NCBI GenBank assembly: GCA_008694505.1 | Contig: VZDJ01000219.1 | Location: forward strand, 5,602,081-5,666,080 | DNA: 64,000 nucleotides | Reading direction: 5' to 3' | Origin: Cyanoderma ruficeps | Taxonomy: Eukaryota > Chordata > Aves > Passeriformes > Timaliidae | Part shown: piece by piece, positions 26,786-39,936 of the stretch | Position numbering within the stretch: position 1 is the first letter of the stretch | How the letters are laid out: each line of letters begins with the position of its first letter | Made by a program: the position numbers and the translations under genes | The notes under the pieces: model-generated | What the model saw: only the letters and a program-made list of their open reading frames with translations | Told to the model about the DNA's origin: nothing | Database searches by the model: none

Positions 26786-28250
26786 ATTCCTGTAGCAACA
26801 CTTGCCACAACACCTGGCTACACCCATTTCTTCCACCCAGCCATTTCCACAGCTCTGGGCTCTGCTGCTTCCACTCCAAGCAAGACCCATGTCTAACATC
26901 TTCCAGTGCAGGGCATTTCAAGTGCTATCAGCAAGGACAGGCTTCACCCAATGCAAACAGTTTGCACTTTCCTTCTAAAGATCAGTTAATGAAGTGCAAC
27001 ACTTCAGAGCTGTTTGATTAAAGTGCTAATGCTTGTAAAATCAATATGCCAGGGAGTGAAGCTTTCTTCATATTTAAGCAAGAAAAAAAAAGTCTTAAAT
27101 TTTATGTTGAATCCAGATGCAGCAACAGGAGTGCAGACACACCGTAGCAGCCTCATATAATTTACAAACACCTGCTGTTAGTACACCTTAAAACACCCAT
27201 TATTCAATAAATGCTGCAGAAATTATCTTAAAAGCAGCAGTGCCTTGACTTGCTTCTACAAAAGTACTACGATTTCCATGCATAGCACTGACACTTTTTA
27301 AAAGGTTTTCCTTGCTGAGGAGCAGTACCAATAGTCAAAATCACAGCAAGGTCAGCAGCTTGGCAGGTCCCCATCACCTTTGGAGTGTGCTGCTTTAATT
27401 TGCTCCAGGCAAACCCATTCCCTAAGCACACAAAAGTATTCAGTCAACTAAGTGAATAGCTTGATGAATGCACTCCACCACCACACATTTGGGCCAGAAA
27501 ACTTCAAAGCACAGCAATCATAATATTTTCATTACAGACAGGAGCTATTGTTCCTCCCCACAATGAAGCCTGGAAGACAGGCTCTAATCCCCACAACAGA
27601 GGGCTCTCTTGGAAGGGAACATCACACTGGCTTTCAAAAACCCATCAGGGATGTGGAGTTCACAGCTATGAAACCCTCCAGCCTCGGCAGGTCAAACCTG
27701 GCATCAAAGCACCCACCCTGCCCCAAAATAGCTCCAAGTTTCAGATGCTGTAACACCTTAAATGGTAAGGGTACAAGCTATATGGTCATAGCCCAAATTA
27801 TGTTACACATCCCCTGACTGCACACACTGAGATTATGACGGCTCAGCGCACTCAGCACACACACACAGTCACAAGGGAACACTAAAAGCAAATTCTGGCC
27901 CTGTCTGTCATCCATAATTCAAGAGAAATCAGGGTTAAAAAAAGTGCATGAGCAATTGACATGATTTAAATGCTGCAAGTGGGAGAGTTGGCAGTCTCTT
28001 GCATCATAAAGTTTAAATAATGGTAGTTTAACATCAGATGTACCCACAGCTGTATTGCCATTAGCTCCATTACGCCACGGAGCAACAGCTTCCTGAGCTG
28101 GGTACCCCCACCTTGTCCCACCAACAGCTTGCTTCACACAGGATTTCACCAGGAATGATCAGTCAAGCACAAACCACTTGGTACTAACAGCAGGAAAAAG
28201 CAAATAAAAGCAACAAAAGCAACACACCTTGAAAGGTTTAGTGATGCAGT

Positions 28251-29028
28251 TGTGTCTTGGCTTGAAAGACAGGTGTCTGCTAGGGAAGGCAGGAACCTCC
28301 CTTGGAATGGAGAATGTAAACCCCCTCCCTCTGAATTATTGTAATTTTGAAATTAAGGGGCTCTCAGGAAAAGATATGAGGGTAGGAACAACAGTTCTTT
28401 ATTAGTATGTATAACAAGGCAAACAAACAACAATAACAATGGCGTTAACAACAAAACAGAACCAGGAACCTCGTGACGGCCCCTCGGCCAAGATGGGAAG
28501 GGATGGAGGAGAGACTTTGCCCCCCAAACCCCGGGGCAGTCTGATCCCCTGCAGGACTCTGAGAGCACCAAACTGGAATAGCAGGGATGAGCAGGGATGA
28601 GCAGGAATCCTGGGGTGGTGGATCAGATGTATCAGAAGCTCCGTGGTGGCAGCTGGAGCTGTGGGGATGTCCCAGCAGGGCAGGGCCTGCGGGGCTGCAG
28701 CAAAGCCCCAGAGCAGCGCTGGAGAAGCGGCGGGGCCAGGACTGCGCTGGCCTGGCTCCAGCAGGGCAGGAGAAGGCGAGCTCAGGATTCCCGGGCACAC
28801 GAGCAGATGGTGGCAGGTCCCTAGGACTGGGCTCCAGTGGTGACAGTGAATTCTCCCCACAGTCAACAATGGCTTGCCCGTGCTCCTTCCAATGCGGAGA
28901 GTGAGAGAGAGCAGCTGCCCCCAGCCCCGTCCTTTACCTGCCCCAAAACTCACGTATCTTCCCCCTCAGAGAGAAACTCCCAGAGACCAAAAAAAAAACC
29001 AAAAAAAGAACTGTAGCCAGATGCTACA
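28251..29028 (-). mobile_element. Retroviral LTR (3' LTR of an endogenous retrovirus), 778 bp
   Basis: On the minus strand the element begins TGTAGC right after a polypurine tract and ends GACACA, giving the TG...CA ends of an LTR. An AATAAA signal lies at 28403-28398 with a TATACATA box just before it (28413-28406), leaving about 145 bases for the R/U5 part. The U3 part, roughly 28480-28850, is GC-rich with several CpGs and contains a short direct repeat (GCAGGGATGA twice, 28581-28606). The sequence looks familiar as a passerine LTR, but I cannot name the family. The LTR has the same orientation as FSTL4. No matching second LTR was found, so the target-site duplication cannot be tested; the candidate host side is GCAGT at 28246-28250. 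The exact ends are inferred. Confidence 0.5.
28398..28403 (-). promoter_or_regulatory. LTR polyadenylation signal AATAAA
   Basis: AATAAA on the minus strand, about 630 bases into the LTR, in the sense direction of the host gene. Its location before the presumed R/U5 part fits normal LTR architecture. Confidence 0.5.
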
Positions 29029-29040
29029 CTCCCCTCCTTT
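29029..29040 (-). other. Retroviral polypurine tract
   Basis: AAAGGAGGGGAG on the minus strand, immediately before the TG that opens the LTR. This is the position and composition of the plus-strand primer used in retroviral reverse transcription, and it defines the 5' edge of the LTR. Confidence 0.5.
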
Positions 29041-29482
29041 GGCTGCTTTTGTTTTTCTTAAATACCCATAAGTACCCAGTAGTTCGTTTCCTAGCAACTT
29101 ATGGAAAAAAATTCTATAAGTAAAAAAAGAAAGAAACCCAACTCTCAACGAATTGGTATTGAAAGGTAACTTTAAAATGAAAGTAGGAAAAAAAGGAAAA
29201 TAGTATCGAGCAGTGGCAACAAGTTTTGGAGATGCTGTTGCCAATTTTGATCAATATCATGACATTTACCTTTTCAGGATATGATTTCTTCTTGTTGTAT
29301 ACTAACAAAAAATATTCTTCTTTACCCAGGGGATTATCAAATTAATTCAGTGTCTCTGTGTGTTGGGGACACACTGAGGGATTGAATTGATCATCCAATC
29401 TAGACCAGTCGATATTCCTTATGGAAACAAAAGAAAGCCGGAACAGCGACTGCTTCGTCCCACCATTCTCAGGTTCACCCAT
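29041..29482 (-). mobile_element. Probable remnant of retroviral internal region
   Basis: The sequence on the internal side of the polypurine tract must derive from the 3' part of the provirus, at least close to the LTR. It is AT-rich and has no recognisable protein domain. One 46-codon frame (29342-29482, minus) ends in a stop before the non-coding stretch leading to the tract. The far boundary is uncertain and could extend towards 29.9 kb; no 5' LTR or primer-binding site was seen, so the provirus is truncated or deleted. Confidence 0.5.
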
Positions 29483-31528
29483 AGCATACTGTTTTCAATG
29501 GAAAACCTAAACTCATGGAAATTAAGGATCCCATTAGGGTCAGGCATTGGGAATGAGGTTGCCACAATCCATTCTCTGTCTCATCAGTCCCTCTGCAATT
29601 AGCCATAGGATGACTCTGAAGTGCCATAATGAAACTTATACTATCCACAAATATAGAATTGGACTGAGGGAATGCACAACCTAGAAAGCCCAAGCCAAGC
29701 CTATAGTCTGGCCACAGACTCATTCAGAAAAACATTCTGTTCCTGTTATTCAGAAAAACTCTTTTCAACAGAGGAATTTTACAGAAATCAAATGAGAACT
29801 AGAACTTGAAGACAGGAATCCCTAAAGTAAAAGGAGTTAATGAAAAATCACCTGGTTTGACAACACCCTGAACTTATCAGGACACGATCACCACTCTAAG
29901 TACCACTTTTCTGCAGTTAGTGCCGTAATACCAGATTTTCAGGGGTTTTTGTTTTTTTCGTTCCTGCTGTGCTTGGCTGACAAGTCTGGCTAAGGTGTGC
30001 CTCANAAAAAAAGAACCTGAACTGAATCCTTGGTCCAAAAATCCTTTTTCACATCCCATGTGCAGATTCAGCACATCCATATCCATGGCACAGAAAGGAA
30101 GAAACAAGTCCCAATTTAATCTTGAAACACAACCTGGTAAGCAAAAAGCAGCAAGAGAAGTTGCTTTCCCCACACCCTCCCCTGAGTCAGCTGACAACAT
30201 CAGCTACAAAGTGGAGCAGGTATGGTGCAAGAGGTAACAGCTGCTCCCTTCTGTCTCTCAGACCAGAATATGGAAGTTCAGCAGAGAGCTGAAGCCTCAT
30301 GTAAGAAAAACCCAAAATATTCAATCTCTCTTTTTTTCCCTTCAGCAGCACCAGCACTTAATTTCACTGCTTCCCAGGAGATGATTCTCCATCCCCAGGT
30401 GTGCTGAGCATGCTCCCATATTATCTCAAGGAACAAGAAACCCTGAGTTATGGGGGCTCTTTTACCTTTTTTTTTTTCCTCTTCTAGGTCATTATATTCT
30501 TATCTGAGCTTGCAGAGCACATCATCCAGACAAACTGCTGTCTTTCTCCCCCAGTTGAACCCAGGAGCACACTCGCATGAGGAAGATAAAAGGTGCCCAA
30601 GATTTGAAATATGGCAGTGAGCATCCCTTTAACGCAGCCACAGGAACTGCCAGCAAAAAGCGCTTCACAGGGGATTTACAACATGGATTTTTCTGCTACA
30701 TGAGATGGGGAGGAAAATCTGCAAAGAAGGCAGATCATAATTTAAGTTTATTTATGATTTATTCCAGTAGCTGGAGAAGAATTTAAATAGGCATTTCCAG
30801 TGCTTCTTTGAACACCTGCAGCACCACACACCCATGAAGCTCAGTAAAAGCCCTGGAAGCTCAGTGCTACCCCTGACAAACAAAATGCAATGTATACTGC
30901 CACCTTTTACTGACAGAGTGTTAAAATGCATGGCACATATGGAACTAGCAAAAAACTTCAAGGAAATTAGTAAGATGAGTGACTTGATAAAATCTTTCTT
31001 TCTGAGCTAGACAGCCTAAGGCTGAGTCATGAAAACATAGGGGGAAAAAACCACCAAAATCCCATATTCCAACTTGTCCATCCAACCAGAGGACTTCTGC
31101 AGTCTTCTTTAGGCACCAAAGGATATCTCTGCATGAAAGCTTCTAAACATTCCTTAACTTGTTCTCTGTTGGAGGGCTTTTCCCAAGCCCTCTCACAGCC
31201 ACGTGGAACAGCAAAGCAATGGATGCCCCATTACCAACAACAGCTGATGGTGCAGGAATGATCCCAGGGGCTCTTCCAGGGCTATGGATGGTACAGTCAT
31301 TCAAAGTCATGCCCAAGAGAGAACAAAGCATCCATGCTACAGAAGCACTTCTCACTGACACGGGGGAAAGAAGCCCTTCATTACAATTACAAATCAGAGT
31401 TACTCCACAAAGGATTTTGATCCCACTTGGATGTGCCCCCACCAAGCACAAGCCAGGCTCCTGCTTTAAGGACAGTGGAGTTAAGGCATGAATGTGGATA
31501 GCAGATGCTGCATTTAACACCTACCACA

Positions 31529-31584
31529 ATGAATTATAGACTATCCTGAGTTGGAAGGGACCCATAAAGATCACTGAGACCCAA
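31529..31584 (-). mobile_element. CR1 LINE, 3'-end fragment
   Basis: TGAATTATAGACTATCCTGA, GTTGGAAGGGACCCATAAAG and ATCACTGAGACCC: the reverse complement of the CR1 3' terminus, about 55 bases. Confidence 0.5.
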
Positions 31585-32035
31585 GGGAAACTAAGCCCTC
31601 CCCCCCTTTTCTTTTTTTGGAAGCATTAATGGGGTCCCACCCTTAATAATAATTTCAGAATCCCCTGGAAGTAGTGTGGGAGTGTCACCGTTAAGATCAG
31701 TGGAAACCCAACTCCTGGTTGAATGTATTCCCTCCAAACTGCCAAGCTATATTTAAATTTCTTTCATCAATCAGAAAGAACTTAACCAACCTGGAAAACA
31801 ACAAATAAGTGCTACTTGCATTGTTTTTCATGTCTGACTTCACATTAATGCTGTGTCAGACACCATCAGCATCAGAAGAGGCTGCACCAGCCTTTGCCAG
31901 AACTGTTGCATTTTCTCAATGAAAAAGGGAAATAGGTAAGAAGGATGAGAAAATTATTAATTTCCCAGGATGTTTTTTGTTGTTGCACCCCCCCTGTAAT
32001 TTGGGTAGGGCTCCTGCCCCTGGAAACAAGAACTA

Positions 32036-32177
32036 GGAGAGAGAAGTTGTGGCTGTCCCTGGAAGTGTTCAAGGTCAGGTTAGATGTGGCTTAGAGCAAC
32101 CTGGTGTCCCTGCCCATGGCAGGGGGTTGAAACAAGAACATTTTTAAGGTCCCTTCCAACCCAAACCATTCTATGTA
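32036..32177 (+). mobile_element. CR1 LINE, 5'-truncated copy
   Basis: GAGAGAAGTTGTGGCTGTCC, TGGAAGTGTTCAAGGTCAGG, CCTGCCCATGGCAGGGGGTT and AAGGTCCCTTCCAACCCAAA, ending CCATTCTATGTA. About 140 bases of CR1 3' region. Confidence 0.5.
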
Positions 32178-35100
32178 CCCACACTGAGAACAGGGATTTC
32201 CTTGCAGAACAATTGGGGGATGGAGAATTAGTTTCCTCATCAGTGGAGATGATCCCAGCAGGAGACTCTGCTTTCTGCACCAGATCAGGACTTTTCCAAG
32301 CAAAGACTGAGCCAAAACTCAACATTGTGCTGCCAAAGAAAACTCTCCTAAGTGCAGCATCTACCTCCCCACGGTCTTCAAAACCCTGATCGCCTGTGAC
32401 ATCTATTTGCACTGTTTAATCAGCTCTGGTTAACGGGTGAGACTTTCTTGCAGCATTTTCAGGGTCAAGTTAACTCATTTCAGAAGAATATAACTGCATT
32501 TACAAGGAAACATCAAAAACAGACAGTAAAAACATAGAAGGTTTATGCACATCCTTCCCTGATGTGTTTAGTTGCATTTGAAACTGCTTCAATTGTAGAT
32601 CTATACAGTATGTGAGCTGGTCACTGCTGGGCTCCCTGGGAATCCTGAAAGCTGGAGAGACAAGTCAAAGTGTCACAGTCAAGAATTTATAGACAGCAAC
32701 AGCAGAAGCCATGTGAGTGGAACGGTTTAATCCCTTGCTGCTGAAAACTAATTGGATATAGGAAGGGAGAAGATGTATACAGCTGTATGCAAAGGGAAAT
32801 GAGTATGGAAAGGCTCCAAAACCAGTGCATTTGGTAAACCAATCTTATCCCACTGAAATTCAGAAATGTCTACAAAATTATTTTATGTCTTCTCTAATAA
32901 ACATTCAGTAGAATATAAGGAATAAATTATTCCCTTTATACAAAAGATGATTTAAATATATTCTATTACTAAAATTTTGTGCAACTAAGATCTTGTAGCA
33001 AAGATTGAAAAGAGTGTTCACAAAAGCAGTGAACATTACATATGCTGTAAAAATAAAGTGGAGATTTGCAGACCAAGGTCCTCTATCACACCTCAGTTAA
33101 AACATAAACCTATGGCAATGTATTCTCCCTGTTAGCTCTCCTAAAGCCCTAACTAGAGAATACTGCAATAGACTGTGGACAGAGAATGGAATGTCTCCTC
33201 AAACACAACAGAAACAGCTTTGCTGAAGGACAGGAGAGCTGTTTCCTGTGCATCATGGACCTTCAGGATGCTGATATTTAATAAACCTTAAGGACCAATA
33301 AAGAACATAAAATAATCCTTTAAAAAACACCTACAGGGCCTTTAAGAAACCATAAATAAACTTCCATTAGATTTTCAGAGATTTACAGCACATCAGCTTG
33401 GCTCTGCAATAAAGGGAATCCCTTTGGCCACGAGCCAGAACCTCATCCCAAGGGCCCAACCTCCCAGCCACACTCACAGGTCCTGTCCCTGTTGAATTCC
33501 CTCACACTGCAGATCCTGGAGGAGCTGAATGCTGCAGCAGCAGGTTCAGCCGTGCCACAGAAGGGACATGCAGACTCTCTGGCTTGGAAACACACTGCCA
33601 GGCTGAGGTCCCTGCAGGAGCACAGCTATGCTGGCAGCAGCTCTGGATTTAGCTCTGCCAGGACCTCCTAAAGTCCAACTAATGCAGACAACTGGGAATG
33701 CATTCTGTAAGGGTGAAGCTTTAATTCTCTCCTTGAAGCTCCACAGCCCAGTCAAATTACAACAGTCTGCAGATTATCAAAGCTCTGCATCTGAGCTGGA
33801 TTATTAGAAGGATGAGACCAGCCGCTTTAACAATTAATTTTTTTGTGGCATTTTTTACTTCTGAATATTTGAGCAGTGCTGTTTTTTTCACCAGCTATGC
33901 TTTTGTTGCCAAAAAAAGTGCTTGAGTGCATTACAGCATCTTTGTTCACACGCAGTACTCAACTTCTTTGAAATATTCAAAGTTTAACAGATTGATTTTG
34001 CTTCTGGCAAGTCTCCCTGCATGGAGTTTTGCTGAGTGTGTAGACCTACACTCTCAAAGAGCTACTTATCACCTACATGATCTATTTCTGGAAGAATATC
34101 CATTAATATAGAGTTCAAGTCTAGGAGACAGAGCATGGTCAATATAGAGGAAAGAAATCAGAGTAAAGAGCAAGAAACTTTCTTTGATGTAGTATCCCAA
34201 CTTCTACTGTCTTTGCTTTGCAATACAGCAGGAGCCAGAAGGATAAATGACAGAAGGGACAGGGATGCAAAATGCTAATACCCATTCACTTTTTCTTGTT
34301 TGTGGCTTGTTGTTTATTCATGGATTTCACGTTAAGTTTACCTCTGAAAAATCATACAGGAATTTATCACCATGCCCATTCAAAATGCCATGTAAATATT
34401 AACTACCCTTAATTGCTGTGTGGTCGGTGTTAATTAATGCTTTCCTTGATGCAAAGAAGTTTCTATATGCAGCCAAAGTGAACAAATCCTTCTAAACCCT
34501 TCACGTTTTTGTGTCACATCATCAAAACTGTTAATTTGGGTGGTTCCAGAAGAAGGTGGAGGAGCAAGACTCAGACAGTAGCCAGGAGGGCTGATTCTTT
34601 GAGACAACAGACTTAACCTCCCAGCCTTGTGCATAAACATCTCATCAAAATTCAGTGCTTAATAGCAAGTGGGTTCTTGGCACAGTGATGAGATTGGAAA
34701 TCATGATCTAAAGCATTACATATGGATTGCTTCTGTCATCCTGAAGCATTCTGGTGCCCAGAATTTGGAGTTTTTTCTCCATGTAGAAGCAAGATAAAAA
34801 CATTAATGACCAGAAGTAAACAGAAACACTGTCCTTGCCAGCTGAAAAAACAGGTCTCCATCCCACATTTTCTACTAATGCTGTAAGACTTGGCTGTCTC
34901 TAAAGATGTGGTTTTTTGCTTTCCAATTCCACTATGCCCAGTGACAGAGGATGGCAGATGTCACATAACTGACACTGCTGGATCCTGACACTGCAAAGCA
35001 AGGGGGACAAATGAAACCTTCTGCAGAAGGTGTGCACAGTTTTCCTGCTGGTTTTCTGGGACAGATTCCCAAGGCTAAGCCCTCCCCACTCCCAAGGCTC

Positions 35101-38100
35101 AGTGCACAGCCAGACCTCCTGCAGCAGGGCTCCATTGGTCAGGTTTGTGTCAGCAACCTTGGTGCAAAGGAAGCACAGAGAGTGAGACCACATCACTGAG
35201 TGCATAAACTTCCAGAATGCAAAAAGTATCACAAAATATACCTAACATACTAATCACTCTTTTTAGTAAGGTCTTTACAAGATAAAGGATTGCTGGTTTT
35301 TTCCTTAATAAAAATAGTTACACGAAGAGATAGCAGTATTCATATTTATGATGCCTTAAACAGACCCTAAAGGCTTCCTGTCTTCAATTTAACTCAGCCT
35401 CTAATAACTTATTAGCATGAAAATGACAGTCAAGCCAATGTAAGCTTAGATTCCTTTTAAGGATGAAATTTTCCTTCACGTTGTGGAGATCCTCTTCACA
35501 TCAAGCCAAGCTATGAAAATAAACAAGCCACCCCTTGAAGTGCTCCAAATCTTATCAAAATATTTGAATACTTTTCAAAACACATCTTGGCACTTTTCTC
35601 TGAATGTAATTAATACCTTTCTCTTTCAATTAGACACATGGATGCACATATTGAAGTATATAAAAAAAGTCTTCGGACGGGTTGTCCTTTTCAGAACTAT
35701 ACTCTCTTTGCTCTGTTCCTCTGTCCTATCTTGCCACCTCAACCTTGCATTTCTGTTGGTGGGACTTTTCTCTCTAGGCTCCCTCAGCAGGCTGAAGCTG
35801 CTCACAGGCTGCCTGAGCTGCAGCTCTGTGCCAGCACCATGGGCAGCACCTCAGCCAGACTTCTTGCCCTTTCATCTACCTTTCCCTTTCAAGGACATGA
35901 ATTTTTATGCTAAACCAACACGTAGGTTAAGCCCCCAACTCATCACCTATCTCAGGTACCCCTAGGACAGCCCAAACAGGATTTTCTTCTCACCAGAGGA
36001 ATCCACACCCTGGGCATGTTACTCATCACCACCACAGCATTTCCTACAATGCACACCCAAACGTCCTTCTGCACGTGTTGCAGTTTTCTTTATCAGTACC
36101 TTAAATCTGTACTTGACCCTTTTAATGCCCTAGAAAATGTCTGTGTACCAACTTCTCTATTTACTTGGAGAGCTGGTGCCATCTCTCATGGAGAAGGAAG
36201 AGACTGTATGCATCAGCAAAGGGAATAAATGATACACTTTCAAGCTTGACACAATTCCTTCCAGCTCTTTGAATGCATTGCAAATTTAATTGCAATTTCT
36301 TCTGTGGTTTTCTATTTTGAGTTTATAGTTAGATCCTCTGAGCCTATGAGGAATGATGCTATGTAGTTACCTAGTAAGAACGTTGGAATTCATGTCCTGA
36401 AGTTGCTTCATTAGTTTACTTCATGCTTTCCAAATGATCAAAGCAGATCTAAATTTTTCATTACGAGGAAAATTGCACCTTTTGCACGGTAGAATAACTG
36501 GGTTAATTGCCAACATTAATATTATATTTGTGTCTCAAGAAGCCACCAAAAATTTCTATCATAACTTAATAAATATGAATTAAGGCATAGTCAATTCAGA
36601 GAGCAAGGAAAGCTGGGTCCTTTCTTCAAGCATTTATACACATCACCAGCAGTTTGGGCCTGCTATTTCAGTTTTACATTTTGGGATGATCAACCACCTA
36701 CTTCCAGTAGCTCATTTTTGCACAGAATGGGAAACCTTAGAGCATTGCAAATATGGAAGTTTTTATTGGTAAGAGGCTTTTATCCAATTTTTCACATTCA
36801 GCTTGATTGTTTTATGGTTTAGGGAAAAGAAACTACGTCTTCTTTTACAGCTAAAAACATGTAGTATATCTTGAAGCCTTTAATAAAGCCTGAATATCTT
36901 CCTGGAATATTCCTTAGTAGTTCAGTAGCTTATGGGTCATCACATTGATGTCCAGATTAGAAAAGACACCATAGAAATCATCAGGTGAAGTTTCACAGAC
37001 TGGACTTAAACAAAGAACATGACTCGACTCTAAACAAACCTTCCACTACAAACGTATTGAATTTGAAGTCTGGCCTTGGTGAGGTGATATCCACAGCTGC
37101 TTTCTGGCAAGTCAAATGGAAGATGTGAGTAGGGAAGAGTGCTTTGGCTCCACAAAACCCACAGTTTCAAGCTCAGATGGTTGGTACCAGTCAAAATTGC
37201 TGAAGGGTCTTAACCTGTGGAGTTTTAATCTGAACCTGAATCAATTCCACCAATGGGAGGGGAGCATCAGACAATGTGCTGATATCGCCCATTTTTTGTG
37301 AACTGACAACATGAAAATTATGCAGCAACCCCATTCCTACAAACACCCTCCTTCTCCCTTGGGCAGAAGTGACACATTACATCTAAAAAGGGAACTTTAT
37401 TGAACAGAAGTGAACTTCTAACAAAGGCACTATTGATAAAACATCAAGAGCAAGGGCTCTGCTCCCAACTCATTTAAATACACACGGAGAGAGAAACAAA
37501 TAGTTGTGCTTCTCAGCTTCCCCAGGGGTGTGGCACATCTTCCTCAGCCCAAGACCAGGGGAATGGCAGGAGGGAAGTGCAGAAACAGGAATTAATTTCT
37601 AGGCACAAGATCTATCTGTGCTGCAGAGCGTGTGAGGCTGAGCGGGACAGTGCAGTGTGCCTGCACACACATCGATGCCATCTCAGCAGCACCCTGAACA
37701 CTTTATGTCTGGAACAAGAGAAAGAATAGAAAGGATGAGTCTGGTTCCCCCAGAAGAAGTAGAAATAATGGGAAGAAGATGATAAAACCAGGGGACTGCA
37801 GCAATGCTGCACTGCGTTATTCAAAGCTCCATTAACACCATTACAGACGAGGACGTGCAGCGAGGGATTTTCATGCACTCCTATCATAAAGAACACTTCA
37901 AGAGACAGGGCTTTTAATGGTCTCTGGTTTCATCTGTCTGTGCAGTGTACTTGGTGTTCCAACCTCAACTCCTTTCGACCTTGTTTTATGGAGAAAGTCC
38001 TCCACAGCACAAAGTCAGCACTTACCAGCTTGGTGTGCTGATGGTTCTGACACCTCTCCCATGAAACCTAACTCACACCTATTTTGTACATAATATAGAA

Positions 38101-39884
38101 TTTTGACATTTTTGATGAACACAGCTCTGTAGATGGCTTATGGGCTTCTTATTAATTGGGTACTGGTCTGGTTGGAAAAGCAGCAAAGAAACTTAAGCTT
38201 TGTTCCCACTGTGAAAGGCAGAGGCATCTGAGAGTCAGAGTCATAAGTGTGGTCTTGTGTAGCTTCTCTGTGGTGGCTCTACAAAGCCACGGGGCAACAG
38301 CTTGTCCAGCGGGAAACTGGAATCTGAGCATGACTGACTAGATCCCCCTCAAAAAATAAAAAAAGGGACACAAAAAGGGAGGAGGATTTACATAGAGGCA
38401 ACAGAGTAGTTTTGCACGGTGGGCACAAGTAGCAACTTTACTGCCTGGCTTTCATCAGCTATTCCAAGTCAGGCCTCAAGCAGGAACTCCATCTTAAGAC
38501 AACATTTCCCTCTTGGCACAGGATCCTCATTTCTGGATCCAGCAATTTCAAAACAAAACAGAAGAATGGAGCAGAACCATATTAGCAAATATTGGATAAA
38601 TTAAAATGTATTTTGATGTTTTACAGAAAATATCAAAAAGAGAAAAGAAGTAATCTTCAGAAAAAGCTTTATTGCCATCACGACCGTAACCATTTGAGAT
38701 CTGTGACAATACACTCATTAATCCTTCCAGTGCAAGCTGTATTCTCATTTTATGGAGTTGTGGGTATTAGTCAGGTTTCCTTATGGAAAATATTCTTCAC
38801 TTGCAATGTTTTAACTGAAAATAAGAAGGACAACAGCCCTGATAGAGGCTGGGCAAGGTACTATGGCACTTGGACATCCTTGAATCAGTTTGAAGGCATT
38901 CACAGAGGTACTGAAACATTTATCAAAAGGACATAGTTATAAATGCATTTTGGAGTCTTAACTGTGTGGTCTGCCAACTTATTAATTTTATGTTGTCATT
39001 GCAATGTGATGTTTACAACACTCCTTCATTCACTTTAATTAAATGTCTCCCATCATATTTACTCCAATCACACTTTATTTAGAGATCAGTAAATAAATAG
39101 TGAGATTTTGTTATTGATGATAATGTTTGGTTTTACTGTAACCTCATTATAGGCTGTATTTTACAGCCTTCTGTCTCACAAAGGATTGAACATAACTGCT
39201 GCAATATTACAGACCAAGTAAAATTAACATCCCCTTTTACTTCTGATCTTTCTTATTAACCATCATGTTTTAAAGTTTTAATCAAGACACTGTACAAGCA
39301 CAAAACTCCACCTGACTTTAATCACCTGTTTGGTGCTAACACAAAAAAACCCCCTTAAAAATTATCTTTATCAAGAGTACAACTTGGTGTGCAATGTCAC
39401 AAGGGCACTGTTTCACCAGGTGTATTTTAAAGCCTGTTTTGCTGCCACACACGGGAACTGCTGTGACTGACAGATGTACTCATTTCACGTTGCTATTGGT
39501 TTCCAAAGTCATCATTTAAATTTTCAGCAACATCCTCAGTCCTTCCTTGGGACATGTGGATGCACAGAGGAGTTTAAAGTCACTGCTTTCGAATTGTCTT
39601 GATGGAATCACTTTAAAAGCGAAGCAAGAGGCATAACAGGAGTTCTTCTGTTTTAAATCATTGAATTGCTTCACATATTGTACATGTTCCTAAGTTTCTG
39701 GCTTTGACAAGATTTGAAATGCTTTTTTCTAGAGGAATGAATGGCCTCCACGTGGAGCCACAGAGACGTGCTCAGTGGAATCAGGTTTGGTAATTACACT
39801 GCCCCATTGAAAAGTAAGAAACGCACCTTAAACACTCCTATCTCTGAGGGAAAATGTAGCTTTGGGATTTGGAATTGATATTAA

Positions 39885-39936
39885 ATCACAGAATCATTTA
39901 TGTTGGAAAAGACCTCCAAGATCATTAAGTCCAAAC
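39885..39936 (-). mobile_element. CR1 LINE, 3'-end fragment
   Basis: ATCACAGAATCATTTATGTT, GGAAAAGACCTCCAAGATCA and TTAAGTCCAAA: the reverse complement of a GGTTGGAAAAGACC-type CR1 end. Confidence 0.5.

Noticed and set aside
28402..28953. 183-codon minus-strand open frame
   Set aside because: It lies wholly within the LTR, in its GC-rich U3 part where stop codons are rare, and resembles no protein.
35483..35965. 160-codon plus-strand open frame
   Set aside because: No homology recognised, and nothing around it suggests a gene; antisense to FSTL4.
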